The notes under the pieces: generated by a model
Told to the model about the DNA's origin: nothing
The model's database searches: none
Seen by the model: the letters and a program-made list of their open reading frames with translations, nothing else
Shown: piece after piece, positions 26,740 to 35,442 of the stretch
Layout: each line of letters begins with the position of its first letter
How positions within the stretch are numbered: the first letter of the stretch is position 1
Source of the DNA: Bog-159 sp963818855
Lineage (GTDB): Bacteria; Acidobacteriota; Terriglobia; Bryobacterales; Bryobacteraceae
Reading direction: 5' to 3'
Length of the DNA: 64,000 nt
NCBI GenBank assembly: GCA_963818855.1
Contig: CAWFUH010000005.1
Span: 62,001-126,000 of the forward strand
Made by a program: the position numbers and the translations under genes

Positions 26740-26767
26740 GAAGACAGAAGTCAGAAGACAGGAGTCA
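26740..26767. repeat. Tandem 7-bp repeat, four units (GRAGWCA)
   Basis: GAAGACA, GAAGTCA, GAAGACA and GGAGTCA follow head to tail in a noncoding gap. The unit differs from the GTGGYTR arrays, but the period is the same. Confidence 0.7.
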
Positions 26768-26792
26768 GCATGACCGGCACCGTGCGTAACGC

Positions 26793-27080
26793 CTAGATCG
26801 CCGAAATATTGTCCAGGTCCGAACGTTTGATTCGCCAACGTCCGCCCAGGCGCGGACCTGTATCCAGCGCGGAGAGCTTGCGGGTGGCCAATAGCTTGCG
26901 AAGGGTGGACTGCGGCAGGCCTGTATAAGCGGCGGCTTCCGGCAACGAGAGCCATTGGTGTTCATGGTAAACGAGTGGTTGAAAGACGGACGCCGGTCCG
27001 GATTGTGAAGAGCCTGGAAACGGTACGGCGCCGATGGCACGTGCGACAGCCTTTCGAGCCGGCGGCTTGACTTCACTCAT
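26793..27080 (-). CDS. Small helix-turn-helix protein (excisionase/MerR-like HTH)
   Basis: 95 aa from the ATG at 27080, chosen because GGGAGGTG sits 6 bases upstream; a start 21 bases earlier lacks this. The first ~45 residues are basic and disordered. The C-terminal half is a winged helix of the HTH_17/excisionase type (WLSLPEAAAYTGLPQSTLRKL, then GGRWRIKRSDLDN). Such proteins are small DNA-binding regulators or recombination directionality factors. No integrase or phage gene is nearby, so a chromosomal regulator is more likely. It stands alone between the malectin receptor and the VWA gene. Confidence 0.8.
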   Translation of the reverse strand: MSEVKPPARKAVARAIGAVPFPGSSQSGPASVFQPLVYHEHQWLSLPEAAAYTGLPQSTLRKLLATRKLSALDTGPRLGGRWRIKRSDLDNISAI

Positions 27081-27224
27081 TTCACACACCTCCCACTGCA
27101 TGCTCGTTCAGATAAATAGTGCATTTCACGAGGGCCACGTTACAAACTTCCCACACTCGACACTAGCACACACTTCTTGGTTCTTGGGGGGCGGACGGTC
27201 CCTCCGGGGGCGTCTCAGACGACA

Positions 27225-28142
27225 TCACCGCTGCGCCCAATACCGGCTGCGGGCCTGCACCGTCAAGCCCTTCTGATGGGTGGTCAGTTGTATCCTGCGG
27301 AACTCCGAAATACTCACGGGCTGATCGGATACGTATCCGACGTTATACTGGCTGCGCAATTCTTCCTGCAATTGCGTGTAAATATCATCCAGGCTCAGTC
27401 TCTTGGAAACCTCGAAGAAGCCGCCGCCCGTTTCGCGCGACATACGGGTGAGGACGCCCCGGCCATCGCCACCGCCAAACGCGCCGTAGAATCCCTCATC
27501 CGAGAACAGAATCGCGTAGATCAGCGTGTCGGCCTTCTGGGCCGCCTCTATGGTGTCCGCCAACGTCTTCTCGCTGCCGGTATCAACTCCGTCGGTCAGC
27601 ACGATCAGCGCCTTGCGCCCGGTTTGAGGCGCCATAATTTCGTGACACGCTTTCACCATCGCGTCGTACAACATGGTGCCGCCGCCGGTCTGGCTGCGCA
27701 AGTCGTTGATGTTGGGGGTGTCTACCCGCTGCAGCGCTTCGCTCAACTTCAAAAACGAGGATGTCAGCTCCTGGCGCATGATGGGCGACAGATCGAATTG
27801 CATGATAAAGACCTGGTCCTTCTTCTCGCGTAGCATCTGTTCCAGGAACGTGTATGACGCGATGCGCTCCGCTTCCATTACCCGCTTCTGGCTCATACTG
27901 GTGTCGATCATCAGCCCCAGGGTGAGGGGCAAATCGGTCTGCCGCGAAAAGTAACGGATGGCCTGCGGCCGGCCGTTCTCCGCAACCGAGAAATCGTCCT
28001 GGCCGAGGTCGCGTACAAACGCGCCCTTCTTGTTGCGCACCGTGGCCAGCACGTTGACTACTTTCACGCCCGTGGTGAAAGTGGGCTGCTCCTGCGCCGG
28101 CATCAGCACGGCCAACAACACCAGCGCGCATATTCGGATCAT
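27225..28142 (-). CDS. Exported VWFA-domain protein of the Solibacter type
   Basis: 305 aa from the ATG at 28142; a longer open frame only enters the preceding gene. Signal peptide residues 1-17 (cut near PAQ). The VWA domain has the complete MIDAS: D80-T-S82-M-S84, the TGGGTMLYDA threonine loop and VLTDGVDTG. It is preceded by a short Ig-like segment (TTGVKVVNVLATVRNKKG) typical of the VWFA-related acidobacterial family (TIGR03436 type). It probably binds protein ligands through a metal ion on the outer cell surface or in the periplasm. Its ATG overlaps the stop of the upstream gene (ATGA), so the two are coupled. Confidence 0.9.
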   Translation of the reverse strand: MIRICALVLLAVLMPAQEQPTFTTGVKVVNVLATVRNKKGAFVRDLGQDDFSVAENGRPQAIRYFSRQTDLPLTLGLMIDTSMSQKRVMEAERIASYTFLEQMLREKKDQVFIMQFDLSPIMRQELTSSFLKLSEALQRVDTPNINDLRSQTGGGTMLYDAMVKACHEIMAPQTGRKALIVLTDGVDTGSEKTLADTIEAAQKADTLIYAILFSDEGFYGAFGGGDGRGVLTRMSRETGGGFFEVSKRLSLDDIYTQLQEELRSQYNVGYVSDQPVSISEFRRIQLTTHQKGLTVQARSRYWAQR

Positions 28143-28945
28143 CGCATCCTCCACGGTTCGGGTCCGTTGGACAGATCCGGCATGCGCTCGAACAGCTTCG
28201 GATTGTATTTGGCCTCGATCTCGTAGTCCACGTCCCACGTCCATTCGCGCACGCCGGATGTGGATATCACGCGCGCGGGCAGCATCACGCCCTCGAAATC
28301 GCGGTAATGCTGCAGCCGGTATGCATACTGGATCTTCGGCTTGCGGCCGGGAATCGGCGGCGATACTACGCGTTCGGGTAAGCCGGCGCTGTTCAGAGAC
28401 AATCTGTAACTCCGCCCGGCCGCCTCCACAACGAGCACATTATGCCGCATCTCGACGGGCTGCGGCTGAACCCAGGCGCTTTCCAGCAGGAAAACAATCT
28501 GATTCAGCACCAGCCGGTCGCGTTCGAGCGGCGTTGGATGCCAGGCCGCGCGGGGCATGCCGGTAGCATCCATGGCGATCCGGTCGGCGCCGGCGTCCAC
28601 CACAATCACACGTGGGCTGCCGGCGACTCCAAACCCGTTCGCCCCCGGGAACGGATAGCCGCCGCTGCCGGGACCGTCGTATTCGAAATAGCGGTCCGGG
28701 AACACGCAGAGCCAGTTTGTGAAGGGACCCGGCAACGGGGATTCGGCCGGCTTCATATAGATTGCCAGCGCGTGCACGCTGCGCAGCCGGTCGCGGCCGC
28801 CTTTGGCTTTCACGGCCTGCTCCCAAGCCTGCCGGGCATCGACCGCATGCTCGGCCTTCTGGGGGTCAGCCGCTTGTGCGGCGATTAGAACGGCTAACCC
28901 GGCTGATATTGTCACAATTGAGAGCGAGGCACGCATATCACGCAT
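28139..28945 (-). CDS. Exported LolA-like / lipoprotein-sorting-like protein
   Basis: 268 aa. A signal peptide covers residues ~1-26 (AGLAVLIAAQAAD). The mature start contains WEQAVKAKGGRDRLRSVHALAIY, the opening helix and strand typical of outer-membrane lipoprotein-sorting (LolA-like) folds. A half-barrel of beta strands follows to the Trp-rich end (TWDVDYEIEAKYNPKLFERMPDL). The exact role is unknown; the fold usually binds hydrophobic groups. It is translationally coupled to the VWA gene. An alternative start 9 bases downstream (MRASLS) is possible. Confidence 0.7.
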   Translation of the reverse strand: MRDMRASLSIVTISAGLAVLIAAQAADPQKAEHAVDARQAWEQAVKAKGGRDRLRSVHALAIYMKPAESPLPGPFTNWLCVFPDRYFEYDGPGSGGYPFPGANGFGVAGSPRVIVVDAGADRIAMDATGMPRAAWHPTPLERDRLVLNQIVFLLESAWVQPQPVEMRHNVLVVEAAGRSYRLSLNSAGLPERVVSPPIPGRKPKIQYAYRLQHYRDFEGVMLPARVISTSGVREWTWDVDYEIEAKYNPKLFERMPDLSNGPEPWRMR

Positions 28946-29220
28946 ATATAGGAGAGTCTACAAACATCTGGAGACGTGGCAGGGGAAGGTCTTGTTTCAC
29001 AAGTCGCATACCGCGCTGAAGCCCGGCCCATGCCCTTCTGCGTGCTCTGCAGCCAAACGGATTGCTGAATCCATTGGCAATCCTCAATAGCGGTTTGCGC
29101 CCCGGCATCCGGCTTTTGCCGTGCCAGCTCAATTAACAGGGGGCGGCGCCGGGTTTGGTTTCGGGCTCGTGCAGATTAACGCACGGTTCCCACGGGTGAA
29201 AATCGGAGACGCTTCGTTGC
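28946..29220. other. Intergenic space without a recognisable gene
   Basis: About 275 bases between the LolA-like gene and the REP-like element. I see no ORF with family features and no strong promoter. It contains short GC-rich runs only. Confidence 0.4.
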
Positions 29221-29260
29221 AGCGGGGCTGAAGCCCCGCGCCGGCTAAAGCCCGCCCTCC
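29221..29260 (+). repeat. REP-like hairpin element, copy 1
   Basis: A 40-bp element: a perfect hairpin GCGGGGCT/AGCCCCGC with loop GA (29222-29239), then an imperfect second hairpin (GCCGGCT..AGCCCGC) and CCTCC. It abuts the stop of the DinB-like gene. Other copies lie at 46605-46644 and, inverted, at 50956-50996. Confidence 0.75.
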
Positions 29261-29808
29261 TAACGCTGGCTGGCCTCTCCCGTGTTGACCCGTTGGTTGA
29301 AATCCGCCGACTTGCCGCGCGGCACACTCAGTGAACTCCACTGCGCATGCTGGTAATGCTTGGCCAGCAGCACGATTTGTCCAATGTGATTCGTATAGTG
29401 CGCCAACTGCCGGTTGATGGCCTGCATCACCGAGTGGGCTTCGCCGCGAATTAAGACCCGCCGGCCGAGGTCCGCATCCGTCAACGGCTCCAGCGCGCCG
29501 AAGAGGCAATCCCAACCCGCCTGCCACAGCGCCATCAGCGCTTCGCGCGTGGGTGGCGGTTCCTCAAATTCCATATCGCGATGCCGATCCGGCTTCTCGC
29601 CATCGCTGGTCAGGAAGTCCGTCCAACGCGAGCGCATATTGCCCGCCATGTGCTTCACCACGATCGCAATGGAATTGGCCTCGGGGTCAAGCGTCGCGAA
29701 AAGCTGCTCGTCGGTCACCTGTGTCATGGCACCCTCGGCGAGTTTCTTGTAAGAACGGAACAAACTAAGCGCATCTTCAAGATAAGAAGTCGTAAATTGC
29801 AAAGGCAT
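29260..29808 (-). CDS. DinB-like four-helix protein (DUF1572 type)
   Basis: 182 aa. A four-helix bundle of the DinB/YfiT superfamily, with the DUF1572-like signature IAIVVKHMAGNMRSRWTDFLTSDGEK and a later HYTNHIGQIV. The His residues of these two blocks are the usual metal ligands. Some members act as thiol-dependent transferases; the role of this subgroup is unknown. It lies 4 bases after the DUF1080 gene and is probably cotranscribed with it, and is followed directly by a REP-like element. Confidence 0.85.
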   Translation of the reverse strand: MPLQFTTSYLEDALSLFRSYKKLAEGAMTQVTDEQLFATLDPEANSIAIVVKHMAGNMRSRWTDFLTSDGEKPDRHRDMEFEEPPPTREALMALWQAGWDCLFGALEPLTDADLGRRVLIRGEAHSVMQAINRQLAHYTNHIGQIVLLAKHYQHAQWSSLSVPRGKSADFNQRVNTGEASQR

Positions 29809-29812
29809 AGCT

Positions 29813-30742
29813 TCAACGCTCCGGTACTTGGATGGTGATGTTGCGATATTTCATGCCACCGGTGTGGTCGCCCTGAATATAGATAGGGCCCGGCTCGCCC
29901 TCGTGGCTATCGATCGCGCCGCCGGTGATGCCCGGAATTTCTTTGTGATCGATCGTGGTTTGGCCGTCGCGGACCACGGTTACGTTCCGCCCGACCAGGG
30001 TAACATCGTAACTTTCCCATTGGCCTGGCTGCTTGGGAATCTCCACGGCAGGCGCCAGAAAACCGTAGATCGATCCCATGGCGTGGAACTGATCGTTTTC
30101 CCCGGCCTTTTCATACTCGACCTGCACTTCGTCGCGGCCGCGCAGATACACGCCGCTGTTCCCGCCATCGGGACAGTTGTATTCGATGTGCAGCTTGAAA
30201 TCGTCGAACTTGCGCGTGGTGCGGATATTCGCGCCCGCCGCCTGGTTCAACATCTCGCCCGACTGCGCCACCCAGTGGTTGTTGGCGGGATCGTCCGGTT
30301 CCCAGCCGCTCAGGTCCCGGCCATTGAATAGCGGTTCGGGTTGGGTCCACGACGCCGGGGCTTTGCGATCTAAAGCGGGCGCGCGCACGCCGGCGATCTG
30401 CCCGGTCACGCCGTCGGCGCGGTGCTCGGTGCCAGTGAGCTTGCCGCCGGCGGCATGAAACTCCCAAGTGACTTTGATCTGTCCATCGAACCATTCCGAC
30501 GTCGTGAAGGTCAGCCGCGAGCCATCCAGCTTGACGTCCGTGGCCGGGTGGACGCTGGCCACGCGGCCCACCACGCGTACATTTGGCTGGCCGCCGGTCA
30601 CTTCCATCCAGGATGGATAGGTGTCTTTGGGCGTGGTAACAGTCAAGTCCCAGCGGCCCGCGAAGGAGTTAGGTGCGGCGGCCGGAAGGCCCGGCGCGAC
30701 CGCGGCGATGGCCGCGATCGTTGCGAAAAAGATTTGTCTCAT
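29813..30742 (-). CDS. Exported DUF1080 (3-keto-disaccharide hydrolase-like) protein
   Basis: 309 aa. Signal peptide residues 1-22. An N-terminal ~100-residue beta domain (FAGRWDLTVTTPKDTYPSWM) precedes a DUF1080 concanavalin-like domain (FNGRDLSGWEPDD, FKLHIEYNCPDGGNSGVYLRG, GQWESYDVTLVGR, GPIYIQGD). The family includes enzymes that cleave 3-keto-glycosides and carbohydrate-binding modules of planctomycetes and acidobacteria. It is divergent from the GH3 gene (39 bases between starts), which supports a shared role in glycan use. Confidence 0.88.
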   Translation of the reverse strand: MRQIFFATIAAIAAVAPGLPAAAPNSFAGRWDLTVTTPKDTYPSWMEVTGGQPNVRVVGRVASVHPATDVKLDGSRLTFTTSEWFDGQIKVTWEFHAAGGKLTGTEHRADGVTGQIAGVRAPALDRKAPASWTQPEPLFNGRDLSGWEPDDPANNHWVAQSGEMLNQAAGANIRTTRKFDDFKLHIEYNCPDGGNSGVYLRGRDEVQVEYEKAGENDQFHAMGSIYGFLAPAVEIPKQPGQWESYDVTLVGRNVTVVRDGQTTIDHKEIPGITGGAIDSHEGEPGPIYIQGDHTGGMKYRNITIQVPER

Positions 30743-30781
30743 TGGCCACCAGTGTATCTGAAATAAGGCATCATAGAAACG

Positions 30782-33364
30782 ATGAGAACCGTGTACTTGC
30801 TTGTGGCTGTCCTGACCGCATGCCTGCCCCTAGCCGGACAGATCTATAAAGATCCGAACCAGCCGCTCGAAAAACGCGTTGACGATTTGCTTTCGCGCAT
30901 GACGCTGGACGAGAAAGCTTCCCAGTTGCTGAGCGCCGCGCCGGCTATCGACCGGCTGGGCGTTCCGGCTTACGACTGGTGGAACGAATGCCTGCACGGA
31001 GTGGCGCGCGCCGGCCGCGCTACGGTGTTTCCAGAGCCCATCGGGATGGCGGCCACCTGGGATACGGATCTGCTGTTTCGGGTGGCCACGGCCATCTCCG
31101 ACGAAGCGCGCGCCAAGCATCACGAATTCGTGCGGCGCGGCAAGCGCGGCATCTACCAGGGCCTGACCTTCTGGACTCCCAACATCAATATATTTCGCGA
31201 TCCGCGCTGGGGGCGCGGGATGGAGACTTACGGCGAGGATCCGTATCTCACAGCGCGCATGGCCGTCGAGTTTGTACGCGGCCTGGAGGGCGACGATCCC
31301 AAATATCTGAAAACGGTCTCCACCGCTAAGCACTACGCCGTACACAGCGGACCCGAATCGACGCGCCACGTGTTCGACGCGCGCATTTCGGATACGGATC
31401 TGCGCGACACTTACCTGCCGCAGTTCCAGGCAGCCGTGGAGGAGGGCGGCGCATACTCCGTGATGTGCGCCTACAATAGCCTGGACGGCTTGCCGGCGTG
31501 CGCGAACACGCGCCTGCTGGGTGATATCCTGCGCGGCGAGTGGCGCTTTCCCGGTTACGTGGTTTCCGATTGCGGCGCGGTGGGCGATATCTGGCAGGGG
31601 CACAAAGCGGCCAAGACCCCGGTGGAGGGAGTGGCGATGGCCGTGAAGGCCGGCACGGATCTCGATTGCGGCTTGGAATATCTGAATGTGGCGCCTGCGG
31701 TGCGTCAGGGGCTGTTGGCGGAGAAAGACGTGGACACGGCGGTGCGGCGGCTGCTGACCGCGCGCTTCAAGCTCGGCATGTTCGACCCACCGGAGATGGT
31801 GAAATGGGCGCGGATCCCCTATAGCGCGAACGAAAGCCCGGCGCACCAGGAACTGGCGCTCGAAACGGCGCGCAAATCCATTGTACTGCTGAAAAACGAA
31901 GGCGGCGTGCTGCCCCTCGACCGGCATTTGAAGACCATCGCGGTGATCGGGCCGAATGCGGATTCGGTGGAGGTGCTGCTGGGCAACTACAATGGACAGC
32001 CGGCGCACCCCGTAACGCCGCTGGCGGGGATCCGGCAAAAAGTGGGCGCGGACACGCAGGTATTGTATGCCAGGGGATCGGACCTGGCAGAGGGTATGCC
32101 GCTCTTTGAGACGGTGCCGGCGAGCGCGTTGTTTACTTCCGAGGGTACGGATCGGCAGGCGGGCCTGAAGGCGGAATATTTCAATGCCGCGGCTTTCAAC
32201 GGGCGGGCGTATTTCAGCCAGGCATTCGTCTCGCCGGCGATGCGCCAGGCTGCGGTGATTCCGGCTGATCCGCAGCCTCTGTTCACGCGTATCGACCCGC
32301 GGGTGGATTTCGACTGGCAGGACGGCGCGCCGCGCGCGGACATGCACGATGACGACTTTGGTGTGCGCTGGACCGGCTATCTGGCGCCGGCTGTGAGCGG
32401 CAAGTATCAATTAGGCGCCACGGGTCTGAATGCCTACGAAGTGTACCTGGATGGCAAGCGGCTGGTAGGGCGCGACAACGTCCACGAGCGCGGCTACGAA
32501 TACAAGACTGTCGAGTTGGAAGCCGGCAAACTGTATCCCATCCGGGTGGATTTTCACGAGGTTCATGGCGACGCGGATGTACGGCTGGTTTGGGCGCCGC
32601 CGCACGCGAGTTACGAAGACGAAGCGCTGAAAGCGGCGCGCCAGGCGGACGTGGTGCTGATGTTTCTGGGTCTTTCGCCGCGCCTGGAAGGCGAAGAGAT
32701 GCCGGTGCAGGTGGATGGCTTCAGCGGCGGCGATCGCGTGAAGCTGGGCATTCCGCGCGTGCAGGAGGCGTTGTTACAGCAGGTGTCGGCGCTGGGAAAG
32801 CCAGTGGTGCTGGTGCTGTTGAATGGCAGCGCGCTGGCCGTGAATTGGGCGCGCGAGCACGTACCGGCGATTGTGGAGCTGTGGTATCCGGGGCAGGCCG
32901 GCGGAACCGCGCTGGCGGATGTGTTATTCGGCGATTATAATCCGGCGGGACGGCTGCCGGTAACATTCTATAAGTCGGAGGATCAGCTGCCGCCTTTCGA
33001 CGATTACAACATGAAAGGCAGAACTTACAGATATTTCGAGGGCGAGCCGCTCTATCCGTTCGGCTATGGACTAAGTTACACAAGTTTCACTTACAGGGAC
33101 CTGGCGGCGCCGGATGAAGCGCACGCCGGCAGTCCGGTGAAAGTGTCGGTGGAAGTGGAGAACTCCGGCCAGCGCGATGGCGAAGACGTCGTGCAGTTGT
33201 ATGTGAAGCATCCGGGCGTGGTGCGCGAATTGCAGGGGTTCGCGCGGGTGCCGCTGCGCGCGGGCGAGAAGAAGACCGTGACTTTCACGGTGACGCGCGC
33301 CACGGCAGGCGAGATTGGCTTGTCCGTTGGGCCGTTGAATCGCAGTTGCCGGATCACGCAGTAG
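30782..33364 (+). CDS. Secreted GH3 beta-glycosidase with inserted PA14 domain
   Basis: 860 aa. Signal peptide ~1-20. The GH3 N-terminal barrel has KHYAVHSGPE and the nucleophile in VVSDCGA (Asp263). The PA14 domain (~455-600, GLKAEYFN..RWTGYLAP..KRLVGRDN) is inserted in the second GH3 domain (KSIVLLKNEGGVLPL..WYPGQAGGTALADVLFG). A fibronectin-III-like C-terminus (LSYTSFTYRDL..LQGFARVPL) follows. Length and order match plant and bacterial beta-glucosidase/beta-xylosidase proteins; WNECLHGVAR near the start leans towards xylosidase/arabinosidase-like members. It removes terminal sugars from oligosaccharides outside the cytoplasm. The next gene starts 12 bases downstream. Confidence 0.93.
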   Translation: MRTVYLLVAVLTACLPLAGQIYKDPNQPLEKRVDDLLSRMTLDEKASQLLSAAPAIDRLGVPAYDWWNECLHGVARAGRATVFPEPIGMAATWDTDLLFRVATAISDEARAKHHEFVRRGKRGIYQGLTFWTPNINIFRDPRWGRGMETYGEDPYLTARMAVEFVRGLEGDDPKYLKTVSTAKHYAVHSGPESTRHVFDARISDTDLRDTYLPQFQAAVEEGGAYSVMCAYNSLDGLPACANTRLLGDILRGEWRFPGYVVSDCGAVGDIWQGHKAAKTPVEGVAMAVKAGTDLDCGLEYLNVAPAVRQGLLAEKDVDTAVRRLLTARFKLGMFDPPEMVKWARIPYSANESPAHQELALETARKSIVLLKNEGGVLPLDRHLKTIAVIGPNADSVEVLLGNYNGQPAHPVTPLAGIRQKVGADTQVLYARGSDLAEGMPLFETVPASALFTSEGTDRQAGLKAEYFNAAAFNGRAYFSQAFVSPAMRQAAVIPADPQPLFTRIDPRVDFDWQDGAPRADMHDDDFGVRWTGYLAPAVSGKYQLGATGLNAYEVYLDGKRLVGRDNVHERGYEYKTVELEAGKLYPIRVDFHEVHGDADVRLVWAPPHASYEDEALKAARQADVVLMFLGLSPRLEGEEMPVQVDGFSGGDRVKLGIPRVQEALLQQVSALGKPVVLVLLNGSALAVNWAREHVPAIVELWYPGQAGGTALADVLFGDYNPAGRLPVTFYKSEDQLPPFDDYNMKGRTYRYFEGEPLYPFGYGLSYTSFTYRDLAAPDEAHAGSPVKVSVEVENSGQRDGEDVVQLYVKHPGVVRELQGFARVPLRAGEKKTVTFTVTRATAGEIGLSVGPLNRSCRITQ

Positions 33365-33376
33365 GAGGCGGGCGCT

Positions 33377-34661
33377 TTGCGTAACACGCGATGGCTGGTT
33401 GGATTGCTGCTGGCGGCTTGCGCCTGCGGGCAAGGTCTCGAAGTGGGAACGGGCCGGCGGGATATTACGCCACGCGAACCGCTGCCTATGTGGGGTTATG
33501 GCGACCGGCACGATGCGCTGTCGGCGGGCGTGCTCGATCCGCTTTGGGCGGATGCATTAGTGATCCAGGCTGGCGGGAAAAAGATCGCGATTGTGGGTCT
33601 GGATCTGGGGCGTGCGCCCGCGGAAGCCTCGCTCCAACGGATCAGGCAACGCATTAAGGAGCAGGCGGGGATCGATAACTCGATCATCGCCGGTTCGCAC
33701 ACACACCATGGTCCGGTGCTGGAACTGACCGAACGAGGAGGGCAAAGGCAAGGGGCGCTTCGATGCGGCGCTCGGTTATTACAGCCAGATGGAAGACGGC
33801 ATCGTGGCGGCCATTGTGGAAGCCAACACACGGCTGGCGCCGGCGCGCATGGCGGTAGGATCGGTGCAGCTGGAGGGATTCAATCGCAACCGGCATACCA
33901 AAATCGAGCCGAAACCCAGCGATCGCGAACTGGCGGTGATGCGATTCGATAATGCCGCGGGCAAGCCGGTGGCGATCCTGGTGAACTTCGCCGCGCATCC
34001 GACTATGCTGCCTTCCAGCATGCTGAAGTTCTCGGCGGACTATGTGGGCGCGCTGAAAGCGGAGGTGACCAGGCAGACGGGCGCGGCCGCGATTTTCATG
34101 CAAGGCGCCGCGGGCGACCAGTCGGCGAACGAGGGGGTGAATAAAGGCTATCAGGCGTTCGGGCAGGCGCTGGCGGGCGAAGCGGTGAAGTTGGCGCAGT
34201 CACTCAATCCGCAGGAGGTGACGCATGCCTCGCTCGACTGCCGGGAAGAGCGGCTGCGATTCAGCTCACGTACGGACTTCACAAATCCCACGGTGCAGGC
34301 GATGTATGCGAAGGCATTCTTCCCGGAACTGATTCCGAATTATGTCGATGAGTACGCCGACGGAATTCGTCCGCGATTGACGGTGGCGCTGCTGAATGGC
34401 GACATCGCGCTGGTGGGAGTGTCGGGCGAGTTCTTCAGCAATCACGCCATCCGGTTGAAGCAGCGCGCGCGGGTGAAGCAGCTGTTTTTCTTCGGATATG
34501 CGAATGGGTATCACCAGTATTTTCCGACGATCGAAGCCGTGGCGGAGGGCGGCTACGGCGCCGACAATGCCGTGTCACCGGCCGCGATCGGCGCGGGCGA
34601 AACGATAATGGACACGGCATTGATCCGGATATACCAGATGCTGGGGCGTATTAAGAATTGA
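33377..34661 (+). CDS. Ceramidase-like exported hydrolase, one frameshift
   Basis: TTG start at 33377 with AGGAGG 8 bases upstream and a signal peptide (residues 1-19). The protein resembles the N-terminal domain of neutral/alkaline ceramidases: VGTGRRDITP, the WADALVIQ..KIAIVGLDLG strand and SHTHHGP with metal-binding His. The reading frame changes near 33731-33738. The continuation (EEGKGKGRFDAALGYYSQM) leads into the frame 33789-34661 with VNFAAHPTM, FMQGAAGDQSAN and a family-like end. Together ~428 codons. Family members hydrolyse amide bonds of sphingolipids; the acidobacterial homologues are uncharacterised. The single shift may be an assembly error, as both halves are well conserved. 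Confidence 0.7.
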
Positions 34662-34669
34662 GTTCAGTC

Positions 34670-35419
34670 ATGACTCACCGCCCCTGGCCTGTGCAAGATC
34701 GGCCATGGGTGATGCAAATGCGGTGGGTCGATTTGCTGTTCGCCCACTGGGCCGTGGACGCCGCCGTTCTCCGCAGGTTGATTCCGGCGGGTCTGGATCT
34801 GGATTTGTTCGACGGACAAGCCTATGTCGGGGCCGTCCCATTCCGCATGGAAGGCGTGACGCTCCGGCGCGTGCCTGCGATTCCGGGCCTGCACGCCTTC
34901 GCCGAATTGAACCTGCGGACGTACGTGACGGCGGGGGGCAAACCGGGCGTCTGGTTTTTCAGTCTGGATGCCGGCCAGAAGTTGGCCGTGAGAACCGCGC
35001 GGCGCTTTTTTCATCTGCCCTATTTTGACGCCCATTTTGAGACTCACTCGACCGGTGAACGCGTGCAATACTCTGCCGTGAGGACGCACCGCGGCGCACC
35101 CGGCGCATCCTTTTCGGCGACGTATCAACCGGTGGGTGCGGTAAACCCGGCGGCCAGCGGCAGTTTGGATGCGTGGCTCACCAATCGGTACTGCCTCTAC
35201 GCCGCGGACGCCGCTGGCCGTTTGTATCGCGGTGAGATCGACCATGCGCCATGGCCGTTACAACGAGCTGTTGCCGAGATACATGTGAATAGTCTGGGCG
35301 AGTGGCTGGGAATTGGAATGCAGGGCCCGCCGCAAGTGTTGCACTTTTCCAAAACACTGGATGTGCACGCCTGGTCGGTCGGCGAGTTGCGTGTCTTCGT
35401 GGATTGTAATACATTGTAA
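34670..35419 (+). CDS. DUF2071 (YqjF-like) protein
   Basis: 249 aa from the ATG at 34670; a TTG 12 bases earlier overlaps the previous stop. It contains the DUF2071 order: MRWVDLLFAHWAVDAAVLRRLIPAGLDLDLFDG, YVGAVPFRMEGV, FAELNLRTYV and FFSLDA. The C-terminal part ends VHAWSVGEL. The fold is a lipocalin/acetoacetate decarboxylase-like barrel. No enzyme activity is established. It follows the ceramidase-like gene closely and may share its transcript. Confidence 0.88.
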   Translation: MTHRPWPVQDRPWVMQMRWVDLLFAHWAVDAAVLRRLIPAGLDLDLFDGQAYVGAVPFRMEGVTLRRVPAIPGLHAFAELNLRTYVTAGGKPGVWFFSLDAGQKLAVRTARRFFHLPYFDAHFETHSTGERVQYSAVRTHRGAPGASFSATYQPVGAVNPAASGSLDAWLTNRYCLYAADAAGRLYRGEIDHAPWPLQRAVAEIHVNSLGEWLGIGMQGPPQVLHFSKTLDVHAWSVGELRVFVDCNTL

Positions 35420-35432
35420 TTGCCGCGTCCGC

Positions 35433-35442
35433 GGAGATCTCC
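35433..35442 (+). promoter_or_regulatory. Ribosome-binding site inside a perfect 10-bp palindrome
   Basis: GGAGATCTCC directly abuts the ATG at 35443. GGAG would be the Shine-Dalgarno core, and the palindrome could hide it. Two copies of TTGTAAT (35404-35410 and 35414-35420) lie just upstream, 10 bases apart. Confidence 0.4.

Noticed and set aside
26793..27080. Excisionase-like protein as sign of a prophage or integrative element
   Set aside because: No integrase, att-like direct repeats or phage genes in the surrounding 20 kb; small HTH proteins of this type are also chromosomal regulators.
30830..32410. 526-codon open frame opposite the GH3 gene
   Set aside because: Antisense to an intact GH3 gene with catalytic motifs; composition is His/Arg-rich and no family is recognisable.
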